Shown here piece by piece: positions 11,978-24,269 of a stretch of 64,000 bases of DNA (the stretch's first letter is position 1; each line of letters begins with the position of its first letter). Made by a program: the position numbers and the translations under genes. Source of the stretch: Sphagnum compactum (lineage: Eukaryota; Bryophyta; Sphagnopsida; Sphagnales); NCBI GenBank assembly GCA_965153455.1, contig OZ234493.1, positions 26,278,213 through 26,342,212 on the forward strand, given 5' to 3'. The notes under the pieces were generated by a model. The model saw nothing but the letters and a program-made list of their open reading frames with translations. It did no database searches and was not told where the DNA came from.

Positions 11978-14976
11978 TTAACCTACATGAACCCACTGGG
12001 CCTGGCTTGGAATGCCATCTGACACCGCGAAAAGCATGTAGTAGCCTGAGGGAGCAATCACAGAACTGGGTGGTGCAGTAGTAGCCACTGTGTATGAACC
12101 CCCTCCCACATCAGCTGGGACTGCGGTCTCAAGCTGTAACAGCCTTTGCCCCTGCAACAAGGTTTACATCAGTTGAATAAAAATTTGTAAGAGCATCAAC
12201 CCAAGGATCAGATGCACAGTTTGTGCAATTTAAGGGCGTAAATTATAGTGGATGCAAACTGCAAAGTTTGCACCAATTTGGAACCTGGATCCATCCAGTC
12301 TGGGGAAGAGCTTGAGGAGACTAGAGATTATAGAGTCCACGGAAAGCACTAAAAAAATCATGTAACCATAGACTTGCAACTCAAAGAAGTCAGCTCGTAT
12401 AATCCGGGGATGGAAAATTTCTGTCTAATAAGCCTCTATGAGTAAATTGAAGATTGACTACAATCGAATGGTCACGCCCCTTACCCCCAAAAAAAGCATT
12501 GATTATGAGTGATTATGATCGGAAGATTATATGTCACATAGCATGGTCAAGAAAAAGGACATAATCTGCCTGATTGATTATAACTAGACGTCAGAATTGA
12601 ACCGGGCGTGCAGAATTGATGAGTACCTGGGCGAAGGAGTGAGTCGTATACGGAGCGCTCAGTAGATTCAGGTCAATAAATTCCGCATTACCGTTGTTGA
12701 TTGTGGCTGTAAAGGCCGCACCATATTCCAATTCTGCCGGAGCGTTGGCGATGACCGGCCCGGCACCGTTGCCAAGGTAAGGTGGAGAGAATCGCTCGAT
12801 TCTCAACTCCGTCGGCAGATAGCCAGTCAAGGTGTAGAACTGGTGCGTGTTGCTGCCGGCAACCAGCACACTGGCGTCGGGCAAGACGTTAGCGGTAGAG
12901 TGGTAGACGCGAGGAATGTCAGTGGCCCCTAGGGTTTGGAATCGAGTACCGGCGGCGCCATTGGGATTGTACAACACTGGCGTTAGCACGGGGTTCTGTG
13001 CATTTCCCCATCCCTGTGCACCATTGGCAGCACCGTTGACGATGAGCACGTTACGGTCAGGTAAGAGCAACATGTCGCCCATGTTGCGTTGCAAGGGCAT
13101 GTTCTCCAGTGCCCAGGCCGGATTTGCGACCAAGGGTGAAATTCGTCCGCATGATAGTGTCGCGGGCATGGCGGCTCCGGGGTTGAGGAATGCACCGTAT
13201 GTCGCTCCGCCGCAAATCAGAACCTCTGTATCTGTCCATCCGTTGAAACCCGACAATGGCAGCAACACTGAGCTTCCAGCTGACGGATAGTTTCTAGGCC
13301 CACCGGTGAGTGTAGGGAGGTTGGTAGCCACGGTGTTGGACTGCCAATCGTAGAGAATAGAATCCTGATTAGCAAAGATGAAGAGCTGATTGTTGGGTAG
13401 CAAATGCACGTAAGGGTACAAGTTGTCGTTTTGAGCATCGTTTGCCTGCAGTGCCCACATCCCCATACAAGTATCAGAATCACAGTAGAGCTCAGTTCAC
13501 AAACTCTCAGTTCACTAGTGAGAATCCCAGTGTGTTGTTTTCCAAATTTGTGAGGTAGCTGGGTTAGCGATCATCCACAAGTCCAGGACTTCGCAAAAAT
13601 TGGCTACATGTCAGAGAGGACAGTAGAAATGTTTAGGTTTGACTGTGAGACTAATCTCTCAAGTGAAAAACACGAGGAACAGGAACCAGAGGAACGTCGT
13701 TGTAATTACATTCGAAATTAGAGGAAGATATGTGGTGCCTCGGCCGTTGGCTGGCACATACTCCACAGTTGAAATGCCGCGTCCGCCGACGACGGCTTGG
13801 GTACCGTCCGGCAGTTGTGCGTTGGTGGCGTACCATCGTCCGTTCTGCAATGGGACGTCTGTCTCTACCCAGTTGCAGTCACCATCTCCTCCGCATGCAT
13901 CGAAAGTCCTGATCTGTGGATCACATCACACAAGCACGAATTGCAGCTGAAAGTCTGTTCTGTTCTCAGGCCACCAATTGTTCATGGGCCTGCAATTCAC
14001 ATAGGTTGCTCAAGGATGTCTAGTGCAACAATTTCAAGGCTACAAATCTCGGATCATTGCAAATTTTTCTTCTCTAAACTGTGACTATTGATCTTATTCC
14101 TTGACGTTTGAAGCAACGAATTTTCCCTAGTGAAGTCTAGAGAGACAAAATCGGAGATCCGACAGGGAGGGAGCTCCCTGGACTCTCCAGTTCGCTGCTC
14201 AAAATTTTGGGGGGAGGGAAAAAAATTACCTTGGAAAATCCATCGTTGTCTCCACCCGTTTGTACGAGTGTGCCGTCGGCGTTGAACTGTCCCGAGGAAC
14301 ACCAGGTGTCGGTTTGAATAAAGAGAGGCCTAATGGTGTTGGTACCGAGGTCGAGGACGGCAGAGTGAGCTGTGCAGTCGTATGTTGAGCTCTGCTTTCA
14401 CAACCAAGACATGTTGCAGAATTCGGCACTTCGTTAGAAATTTCTAGAACTACCCGATGATCCTTCAGCTTAAAATTCGGAATAAAGATTGAAAGAACGG
14501 ATTGGATATATGCAAAAGGAACTCAGGATTTGAACTTCCCATATGTACTGAGATCATCGTGGGTCATATTCGTTGAGAGAGAGAGTGTGTCAAGCTACCA
14601 AACACTAGAACTCACAACGCAAAGAATTGATCAAGACTAGCAAATTATAGCTAGAATCTTAAAATTCAACGGAAGTCCCGCTTGCCTCGTCATTGGGATC
14701 GTTGCGACAAACGCCATCGGGTAAGGGAAGCTGCGAAGGTCCGATGTCAGTTCTGTCCAGCAACACAGCAGTATTGAAACGCGTAACCGCCGTGTGCATG
14801 GACGCGATACCCGCATTATCCACAATAACCTCCCATGCTCCTTGTGCCTCCACCACTTGCAGCTGCAGACCCGACAGAAGCAACGACACCATGAATTGAA
14901 ACCCCAATAAGCAGCTCAACGCCGTGAAGCTACTACCCATCAGCCCACCTGAGCTCCAAGTAGTTCTGGAACCCAT
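11978..14976 (-). CDS. Glyoxal/galactose oxidase-like secreted copper-radical oxidase
   Basis: Five exons, all joined in phase 0: 14,976-14,671, 14,391-14,230, 13,913-13,710, 13,445-12,627 and 12,151-11,978. They give 554 residues, a normal length for plant glyoxal oxidases (GLOX). A hydrophobic leader ends near VVEA|QG (about residue 44), so the protein should be secreted. The N-terminal oxidase domain and kelch-like beta-propeller are followed by a C-terminal beta-sandwich. Expected copper-radical residues are present: Cys133 in DTWCSSG and Tyr208 in VEYVPA (the likely thioether pair), Tyr405-His406 in RVYHSTANVL, and His493 in APYTTHSF. Family role: oxidises aldehydes or alcohols in the apoplast, producing H2O2. 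The true substrate is unknown. The first donor (TCC|GTTGAA) is a weak consensus. Exon 4 is much richer in G+C than its surroundings, consistent with a retained functional gene. Confidence 0.93.
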
Positions 14977-15238
14977 AGCTCAGCTGTAGGTAATTCTCGA
15001 AGAACTACTTCCCCTTTGTAATAACAACACTGGGTGGTCGCCTTCTTCGACAGCAGCTCACCACTAATTGCAGCACCACCACCACCAATACGTCTGAATT
15101 CAACTAAACTTTTCTCTCATCAAATGAGAATGTACAGTTTGCAAAAAGAGTAGAAGAATTTCCTTGTGACCCACAGAATTGCAAGAATTAGCTCAGAGCA
15201 GCTTACTCTCTCACGTCCTGATGATGTCTGGAGACTAG

Positions 15239-15246
15239 ATATATAA
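15239..15246 (-). promoter_or_regulatory. Probable TATA box of the oxidase gene
   Basis: On the minus strand the sequence CTTATATATCTAG lies about 263 bp upstream of the oxidase ATG. Transcription would start near 15,205-15,215, leaving a 5' untranslated region of about 230 bp, a usual plant arrangement. No competing TATA motif is seen between it and the start. Confidence 0.5.
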
Positions 15247-15900
15247 GAGATGGTAGAACTGGTGAGTCTAGTGGATTGCTGCTGCTCTTGCTACTGCTCT
15301 TGCTGGTGACAGTGGCTGCTATGAGACTGCCATGAGACTGATCCTGGGTTTGGCAGCCTACAAATAGTCCCACAAGCTACAACCAGTTCAAAGGGAGTGT
15401 GCAGGTCTAGTGGGGTACCACCAGCAGCACCACACTAGTCCACAAGCGTTTGCCCACTTTTTTTTACTTTTTTTTTTTTTGCTGCAAGTCAAAAGGGTAA
15501 GTGAAGCAAAAGGCCAAAAAGGAAATCCACTCCATTGAAGTGTTGTTGTCGCTGTTGATCCGGACAGTTTTGGTGGAACCCCTTGAATGATTTTTAAGAA
15601 AAACTCTCAATTTTCCTCACCCAACAAACAAGAAACCAGCTCAGGAGTTGCAGCTTGCAAATTTAGGTACACCCACAATTGTTTTTTGGGGCACTGGGGT
15701 AGTTTACTGCCCTCTCACCCAACAAAAGCTTGGTCTACTAGGTTACCCATGATGATGATTTCACAAGTTATCATGCATGTGTGCATGTGATGGAGCTCAA
15801 TATGTGCCCATGATGTCAAACTAGGACATTTTGGTTAAATCATAGTGAAACATTTCTGCACGCATACATGAACTTGCAAAATTGTTCAAACAATTTTTTT

Positions 15901-15960
15901 GGAGGGGCAAGGGAGGGGGGGGGCAGGGGGTGGTGAGGGTGTGGGAAGGGTTGGCTATTT
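15901..15960 (+). other. G-rich tract with G-quadruplex potential
   Basis: The plus strand carries seven separate runs of at least three G within about 50 bases (GGGG, GGG, G9, GGGGG, GGG, GGG, GGG) with loops of one to six bases. It lies about 0.7 kb upstream of the oxidase TATA box. Confidence 0.6.
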
Positions 15961-18820
15961 GGATTACCTTACCCTAGGGTCAGTTTTGTCATTAAATAAT
16001 CCTTAAAATAGTGAAACAAATTTTCATGAAATATGAAGCTGAGATGTTGATAACCATCATAATTATTGCAGGCTAAAATCTGAATAATTTCACCACTAAT
16101 ATGACATTATCATAGTAGATCATGAAATAATAATATTTTCAAATTTAAGAAACTGGAAATTTTTTTTTTTGAAAATTTTGATTATTCATTTTGTCAATGT
16201 GGAAGCCAACTGTGGCTATGGGTATAATTTACTTTGCATGGGTCTTAATCATCAAGATTAGCCATCTAATATTCTTGTTTAACACAGAAAATGTTTTGTA
16301 GAAGACTTATAACACTAGGTGGGTACTAGTAGTTTAAAGAAAACTAGTAAGTTTGGAATTGCTTTTCAATCTTTGAGATTGATTCCAAAACTAGGAGTGC
16401 AATGAATTTATGGATGAATCTCCTACTAGGAAGATGAAGTTAAGTGTTTGGCTCATGAATGAGATTACAGCCATTTCGTTTTAGGTCTAATAACGCTTGA
16501 GATGTGGGCTAGTGGATGTACATCAAGTGAATTGTTTTTGTTCTGAAAGATTGATTTTACCCATATGAATCAATGATGCTTTGACATTCTAACCTACCAT
16601 TTGTTGGTTGCTAGAGCTAAGTTTTTGCATTCTCATATGTTGCAAATTGGACCGAATTTTAGTTCTACCCAAGGAAAAACTATGGAATGAAAAACATTGC
16701 AAAGAGGTTTGGGGTGCCTGCAAAGGGGAAGTAGCCCGTGTAGACAGTAGAGACACAAATTAATGTGACAACAATTATTGCAGTAATCATATGCATTGTG
16801 ATGACATGTATATTCACTTTGGTGATGGTTGGGTGTGTAATACAACACACCCAGGATATTGTACATGTGCCACAAAATGATTAAATTGGTAGAAGGAACA
16901 AAAGCATTATGACTATCCAAAACTCCAACAATCCAAAGTACTATGAGATTTCATCCCATGAGTTTCAATGCATTGAAGGCATAATTTATGGCTATTCCTC
17001 AGATGGTGATTGAGAGTTCTTATTAAGTTATATAGTTGTCTGGTAGTTGGTCACACTTGATAATTGGTCAAATTTCCATTGCAACACTTGGCAAATTCAC
17101 GTAATTGGCCATATCATGCAATAGGTCCAAAAAACAGTTGTTGTATTTAATTCTTATTACTTATTTATACTTTTAATGCCCAAAGTATAACTACCCAACT
17201 TATAATTCTTCTTTATCTTGAGATTCCAATGAAACACTTTTCGCATCCATTTCATGTCCACGATATTCTCTTGTCTAGAGCCAACCAGCCTACCATGAAA
17301 ATTTCAATGTGCTCAATTTTTAGTGTGTGGGAGTGATCAAAAGTTATCAGGACTTTTAGTAGTAAATCATCTAAATTAGCACACCCTGCAGAAGATACAC
17401 ATAGTGTTGAAGATGAACTTCAAGTATGGTAGTTCCCTTGAATGTAATGTGTATGCAATAAGATTGCAAACACAATTGCAAACCAACATTCAACATGTTT
17501 TGTCTTTGTTTTGTCCAGGTTCCCATAGTCATCTCTCAAGGTGACCAGGCTCCAAGGTGAACAAGTTTGACATTTGGGGAATCCTAAACAAATAGACAAA
17601 GCAAGGAAGCAAAAGACTACAGGAGCAAGAGCATACAGTTCACCTGATTCCAGACTGTCCCAAACACTGAGGCCAGGGCTACTTGGAACTTTTTCCCCTT
17701 CATTTTTCATCAATAGCTTGTGTTTTTGAGAGGTAGAAAGGAAGGACACAACATAAAGTCACATAGACACGTGCAGTGTGAAGCCCAATTTTATTTTTGA
17801 GAGTTGGATTTTCCTTCTCTAATCCAAAACTTCTATCATAGCAGCACTGTTCTTTTAGATAAATTTTGGATGTAGCGAAGGTGGTGATCCATGAAAAGGT
17901 TTGGCCAAGTTTGGCTACAAATCAATAATTATGAAAGTGACAAAAATTTGAGCATTCTTCTATATCATTGTCTACCTACTGGAGCATTATATAAATATGG
18001 GGCAATTTTCTGAGTTTATAGCAATAGAAAAAAACACAAAACCCACTTTCTCCTGATTTTTCCTTAAAAATCACTAAAAACAAATTTGGTCATAGCTTGA
18101 GATGTTACTTCTAGATGGAACATTTTGCAACAACACACTTCAAACTTTGAAGCATGTAGATTGTTGGACACAGTGTAGCCCCCATCCACCATAGATTTGT
18201 CTAGGGGCTGGGGGGATTCCAGGAGGCATGGCTTGCATTTGAAGTCTTCTTGTCTTTAAAAGACAGGGTCCTAATCCTTCTAATTCATGCCAAAAAAAAA
18301 GGTTTGTGCTTCAAATCTGTAAAGCAATAATCCAATGAATCCTTTGATCAAAAGGGCACTCTTAAAAAGGTTCCTTCAGAGAAAACAGCAAATGTATATA
18401 CACATTTTTACATAGTTTATGGTACATGATGGCAGTTAGTGTGCAAAATTTCTTTGTGATTTTGTTTGGTTTTTTGTGAAGAGCAAGTTTCAGTCAAACC
18501 TTCACTTTGAGAGACAAGATTCAAAGTAGCCTTAAAACTGTAAAAGGCCAACCTTTGCCCTTGAAATCTAAGGCGTGCCAGCACAGAAGTAACGAAGACC
18601 CAAGATAGACCAAGAAAAGTTCCCTAATTCTCACCCACCATCGTGAATAGCAAGTCCCAAATCAAGCCAACAAGTTTATTCCTTGCGGAGTAGAGTTACT
18701 CAGTCACCCAGATGCCACATTTTCAATCATGCTTTGAGTTGTTGCAATTCCAACAACAAGCTCACTACAGACCATATAAACATTGTTTTGCTCGTGAATT
18801 AACTCATGGACCTTGGATAC

Positions 18821-18851
18821 GTGGGTTACATATGTGCACCATGTAACCCAC
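18821..18851. repeat. Perfect 11-bp hairpin
   Basis: GTGGGTTACAT (18,821-18,831) and ATGTAACCCAC (18,841-18,851) are perfect inverted repeats with a 9-base loop. A second pair, CTGCTGGTTAC (18,903-18,913) and GTAACCAGCAG (18,960-18,970), lies just downstream. Confidence 0.7.
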
Positions 18852-19689
18852 CAGTGCACCATCCATTGGAAACCCATTATGAACTAGGTAACCTGTTAAA
18901 GGCTGCTGGTTACCAGAAATAGCCAAGGCATAGGAGCACCAAGGCTACTACTATATTCAGTAACCAGCAGTCTCTCACCAATCACCTAATGTGGTCAGCA
19001 TTCTTTACATCCAAAACCTGCTCAGCAGGTGGATGCAGATCAGTTTTCATCTATAACAGAATGTATATGGAAGAAGTTTTCATCCACACACAGAATGAGA
19101 TATTCCTGCCTAATATGCAATCTAACTGGGAATGGAGTTCCAATCAGGAAGAACCATGTCAGCAAGTCAGCATCTAAAGCTCATTGACTCAATTGTGGAT
19201 AAACTACAAATGAGTTTGCAAGGTGGATTGATTCCACCTTTGTAACTATGGCAGGTAAATGCACCCACTTTCTCCTTAGACTATTTAAGGACTGGGATTC
19301 TGTAAACAGGACTGGCAAAAGATGTTCTACAAGAGAACTAAGAAAGACCCAACATACACGTCAAAGGAAAAAGTTGAACATCTACCTAACCATCTTTGTG
19401 TAACCTACAAACAACAACTATGCTTCTCATACTATCTCAGAATATTTGATGAATTTGAGTCATGTTGAGAGCCAGTTGGAACAAATCCAAACAACCATCA
19501 CAATATTAGGTACGAATTTTGGAAATCCCCAAAAACATTTTTTTCATCCACTCGCACAGGTTTGTTTCAACAGGTTTAAGTACTTTAATAAACTTTTTGT
19601 TTCTGGACCCTTTTTCCCCCAATTCAAATGTAAGTTGTTGAAGAAGTCTGCCTGGAGGCTGAAGTCAGCAGTCTGGTTCCCTTCTTATG

Positions 19690-19785
19690 GGTGGGTTTGG
19701 AAAAAGGAAAATAACTTGACTTGGATGTGAGAAATGTTTTTGCAGGGTTGTATGGGTCGCATACTGAGAACCCCTGGAGATGCTC
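19690..19785 (-). mobile_element. Terminal fragment of a MITE-like element (GAGCATCTCCA family)
   Basis: The segment ends in TGGAGATGCTC and matches the reverse complement of the left end of the element at 23,613: ACTTGGATGTGA.AAAT, then TT.GCAGGGT..., then CATACTGAG.ACC.CTGGAGATGCTC. Only this end is seen; no partner end is found on its left. Confidence 0.6.
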
Positions 19786-20620
19786 AAAGTATCATGTTCT
19801 TTCTTTTGGTGTATTTAATGTCAAATGCTGTAAAATGGGAATATGTGGCTCATACTAGAAATCACTAAAACCACAACAAACTCTTGCACCCAAATGCTGG
19901 CCTTGTCAACCCTAGAATGGTGAGAATGTAACTTCACCCTTTTTTAACACCCATCTCGATACAAAATTTTGGATTTCTCAAAGGAGCACCACATTAAAGA
20001 TATCCTTAAAGCGACCCTGTTTTCGGTCGGCCCTTCTTTCATCCCCTGACCCCTCTTTCAACCTTTAAAAGCATTGTTATCTGCAAAACAGTGAAATTTT
20101 ATTCAACATGGATATAATAAACTGTTGAAAATCAAGATTAAATGCATGAGTGAGGTCCCAAAGTATTTATAGCTGCAGTACACATAACAACAGCAGTGAT
20201 TGGTTGAAGGCAATCACGAGAAAAATCAGGGGGAAAAAAGACAGGGTGAAACTCAAATTTGGTACCAGGAAACCCAGATTTGGCCAAATTTGGTGCTAAT
20301 CTGAGTTTGAATCCTGTTGAAGCCCAGTGTACATTTTTCATTGGGTTTTAGAAATCTCACCTGCTTTATGACCAAACAAGGGATAGATATTGGTGCTGTG
20401 TTTTCCTTACTTTGCTGATATCTCTATTGTATCAAAATTGTGTGATATAAGTAGAGTGCGAGTTTTTTGGACAACGTGAATTTGTGGCCTTGCTTTGAGG
20501 GATTTCTTAAAGCAATGTGTTTATGTTCACCAACAACTGCCAGATTGTGCAAAATACATACAATGAAAGGAAAGGGAATGTTGAGTGAAATATATGGAGT
20601 TAGGCAAACCGGTGCTAAAA

Positions 20621-20639
20621 AGAGAGAGAGAGAGAGAGA
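20621..20639. repeat. GA dinucleotide microsatellite
   Basis: An uninterrupted AG/GA run of about nine units. Confidence 0.9.
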
Positions 20640-21737
20640 TTTGCTGAACATTGGACCAGTCCTCAAGCCCACTCCACCTTGAAATTGAAGAAACCCAGGT
20701 GACCTAGTCATCCTCAAGTCTTCAACCCTGGCATAGCAAATGGGTTTCAAAATCCTAGCCAGATAACTGCAAGGATCCTGAAAAATTGAGGTATACACAA
20801 AGTCAAAAACAGCCTTCAAGTTATCTTGGATATTCTAGAATAGAGTATGCCATTGAACTGAACTGTATTCTGTTTTGTGAATTTACTGTAGATTTAAAGA
20901 CCTCCGCTGAGCACCCTTTGTTACTCTAAGGACACTGACAAAGGTGGTGAAAAAGAAACATCCACACAACTTCAAAGGCAACAAAGCTGATGATGTATCA
21001 AAGGTTGGAATTTTTGTGATTTCATAATGCGGCATCACACTCTTATCATCCCACCATTCAATACAAGTGCGGTGGACACACACATGTAAATTGTTCAAAA
21101 AATTCGTGGAGTTGAATTCCTTGTGGTCATAAACTAGCAACAACTATCTGGTAGGTTAGGCACCTTGAACATGAAGCTTCCGGTGTCACTTGCCACACTC
21201 GGTCCAACCTAACTACAACTTTATGGTAGCAGCACACTACAAAATGCATATATCACTCTTTCTGTTGCACAAGTTATTCTGCACACTTTTCAGACCAAAT
21301 GCTCGTAGCTACAGGTGCTTCCCAAGGGGCTTCTTCTGTCCAGACTTTCTTTGCTCTAAAGAGAAAATTGCTTTACAATGGAGATGCTTTGGACACTTTG
21401 CAGCAGCAAAATATTTCACCATACTCATGACACCGATCACTATTCTTCCAATTCGAATGAAAGGCCACCATCACAAACAGAGTGGATGATTGGGTTGGGT
21501 GGAGATTTGGAAATCGTCTTCTCTTTTTATTTGTTAGAATTCGTGGAATTCAATTTTTCCAACATCGAAATTCTGAAAAAAATTGAAAAAAAAAATCGTT
21601 CTTTTTTTTTTGGGGGGGGGGCTCTCTACTCTCTTTGATATTTGGGTTTGGAGGTAGTAAATGAGATTAAGAGAATTTCAGAATGTATATTTAAGAATTT
21701 GATTTATTTTCATTTTGTGTGCTATGTACCACTAACA

Positions 21738-21775
<38 letters not shown>
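21738..21775. repeat. GA dinucleotide microsatellite
   Basis: An AG/GA run of about eighteen units. Confidence 0.9.
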
Positions 21776-21778
<3 letters not shown>

Positions 21779-23299
21779 TGGGCATCAACAGGATCAAGAT
21801 GTCCCAAATGCCAATGTTGTATCTATTACCTTTGTTTTAGGTTAATTGACACATGTAAAAGATCCTATAAATTTGAATGGTATCTCATGGTAAATAATTA
21901 CAAAACTATAACAAAATGTATATGACCAAAAAATGGTTTTTTTTTTTTGGTTTTTTTTGTAACAAATGAAAAAATCCATTGCAAAAAGGAAAGAACACAA
22001 AAATGAATCTTTTGATGACTAAAATGATGGATTGACATATTGATAGCTAGTTGCACAATCATCATCACAACACCAAACATCTTATTTTCTTTGGATTTGG
22101 GCTGTATATTGAAGGTGACGGTGTATAACAAAGATACCCAATATTTGGATTTTTCAATCAGTTTTCTTCTGGTGGGCCAAATACTCTATGTAATCCACTA
22201 TTTCATCCCATTTTAATCTATTGACGTATAGAGTGACCTCATCAATTATGTGCTCATAATAACAGCCCAATATCTCTAATGGATAAAACCATAATGCACA
22301 ATGTATTTATTGTTTACCCAATCTTTTACCTCCCACCCTATTCAATTAGAACCCTTTGTCGGGGACCTAATTTGCATAGGTTGTTCACAATTTGACAACA
22401 ATGGCATATTAACATACTAAGCCTTCTTGAGCAGGCTTGTTGTACAACAAGCAAATATGAACACAAGGGTTTGCATTTCAATTGTTTGCACCGTGTTATT
22501 GATAGTGCCAAAAACCTATATACCTTGCATTTTGCCGTGCATTTGGTTTCAATACATTTCTGAGGTATTGGTGATTAACTAATAAGTATCTTTGCTTCTT
22601 TTTTTTGCACAAATTACCTTGAACAAGATTGTTACATTATATCATCAGAAACTCTTCATATTATGCTACCATTTGCCATTATTTTCATTGACTACATTCC
22701 TAAACATTGTTATCTTATTTTTGTTAATATTTATGTTACGGTGTATTTAACATCATGTGCTTATGTTTATGATACTGGTTGCAAAACTAATTGTCATTCT
22801 CCTCTTGCCAATGTGCTATATTTTGTACACATAATACACAATGCTCCAATGTTTTCTATTTTTTAATCCAACATATATTTGATTATAGATCATCATAGGG
22901 TAAATGGTAATATTTACACCTATCCCCCTACTGTTTGCAAAGTAAAAACATGGCCAATTTATGTTTAACCTTGCCTAGATGGACAATTTTGTAAAACCTA
23001 TATATTGTTATCCTTAATTGCATTGAATTTTTGGGGTGCCTATAAATATATGCAAGTAATGTTTTGCTATTTTTTATTTAACTATACATGGATGTTATGT
23101 TACAAAATACATATACGCACCCAACACATGGACGTTCCTTTACCAAAATGAGAAGTTCCAATAAATTTAACTCCACATAAAGCCCACTTGAGTTACGTAA
23201 CCAAAAAAAATCTGGGTAAAAGTCAATTGGGAACTATGTCAAAGGTAGTTGTCCATAAAAAATGAGGATAAAGTACTAAGTCTGAATTTTATTGAAAGG

Positions 23300-23565
23300 A
23301 ATAATAAAATAAAATAAAATAAAAATCAGAAGACAAGGTAAAAGGCAGCCTCTGTTCAAACTTGCATGGAGAAGCAAACATACCATAGTACCTTTGGCAG
23401 CTTCAACTCTAATTATATTATTTTTGTAGAAATGTTGAGAATATTCAAACTTTTGGTTTCAAAGAAATTTTTGTGTGTGAAGGGAAATAAAGAATATTCT
23501 GAAATAATCTATTCCCGACATGGCATCTTCAAAATTAGTTAATTAATTAATTAATTATTCACCAG
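23300..23565. repeat. Short simple repeats (AAAAT and TTAA)
   Basis: A (TAAAA)n-type run at about 23,302-23,325 and a (TTAA)n run at about 23,540-23,560 lie just before the MITE-like element. Confidence 0.8.
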
Positions 23566-23612
23566 ACATGTGTTGAAGCTACCCATGTATTAGAGTAATT
23601 GTTTACAGTTAA

Positions 23613-23984
23613 GAGCATCTCCAGCGGTGCTCAGTATATGACCCTGCGAAAATATTTTTCACATCCAAGTTTAGTTATGTACTCTTTTGCAACCCCACCC
23701 AAAACACTGAACTAGGACAGCAAATCATTGGGAGACTACTAATAGCAAACCACCTGGACCAATCATTATGATGGGCCAATCCGAAACACTGAGTAGCAGT
23801 TAGATCATATTTATTACACTGTTTTCTGTAGGTGCACAGCGGTGCTGCGCCCTTCACCAACCATGGCAACATGCACAATTATGCAGAGCCAAAACCAATT
23901 TCCTGAGCTAAACCGGCATACGTCCATTTTCTTCATCCAACTGTACCGTCAAGAATCACATACCGAGCACCACGGGGGATGCTC
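23613..23984. mobile_element. MITE-like element with GAGCATC terminal inverted repeats, about 372 bp
   Basis: The left end (GAGCATCTCCAGCGGTGCTC, then AGTATATGACCCTG) is mirrored at the right end, which in reverse complement reads GAGCATCCCCCGTGGTGCTC, then GGTATGTGATTCTTG. No transposase frame is present. Related ends occur at 19.69-19.79 kb and inside a phytoglobin intron at about 41.58-41.72 kb, so this is a small dispersed family. The superfamily is not certain; no clear target-site duplication could be read. Confidence 0.75.
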
Positions 23985-23994
23985 CAATAACAGA

Positions 23995-24265
23995 CTCACC
24001 TGGTATTGAAATTTCAAAACTTAATAACCTACAGATGACCTGGTCATCCATCATCTAGGTAGGTTATCAATCCTAAATGCTAAACATGTTTATGTTATAA
24101 AATAGAAATGCAGAAAAATAAAATCATTTTTCTTAAAAGCCCTATGACCAGTAGTTATCAACTGGTTATTTGATAACCTCTACCCTTATTAACCAAAAAC
24201 ATTGATAACCTAATTGACATTTTAAAATTTTTTGATATTGATATTGATAACCTAATTAGCACCCC
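23995..24265. repeat. GATAACC/GGTTATC-rich repeat
   Basis: The motif GATAACC or its complement occurs repeatedly, including TTGATAACCTAATT twice, and ..GGTAGGTTATCAATC. The segment ACCTGGTCATCCATCATCTA, then GGTAGGTTATCAATCCTAAA and ACATGTT, is clearly related to 55.74-55.80 kb. Confidence 0.5.
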
Positions 24266-24269
24266 ATTT

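Larger units (their letters stand above)
15300..19690. other. Intergenic region without supported genes
   Basis: It holds poly-T tracts (about 15,460-15,480), a G-rich tract at 15,901-15,960, and two short hairpins near 18.8-18.97 kb. The minus strand at 17.42-17.75 kb has 109 open codons, including a hydrophobic stretch, but no recognised motif and no supporting splice or codon evidence. Confidence 0.5.
19790..23605. other. Intergenic region without supported genes
   Basis: It contains two GA microsatellites (near 20.63 and 21.75 kb), a T9/G10 homopolymer junction at about 21,602-21,621, and AT-rich sequence. Open frames of up to 131 codons (minus strand, 20.42-20.82 kb) show no recognised motifs. 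Confidence 0.5.

Noticed and set aside
12916-13483. Other-frame open stretches over the oxidase's fourth exon
   Set aside because: They are shadows of the G+C-rich coding exon; only the minus frame with the oxidase motifs is real.
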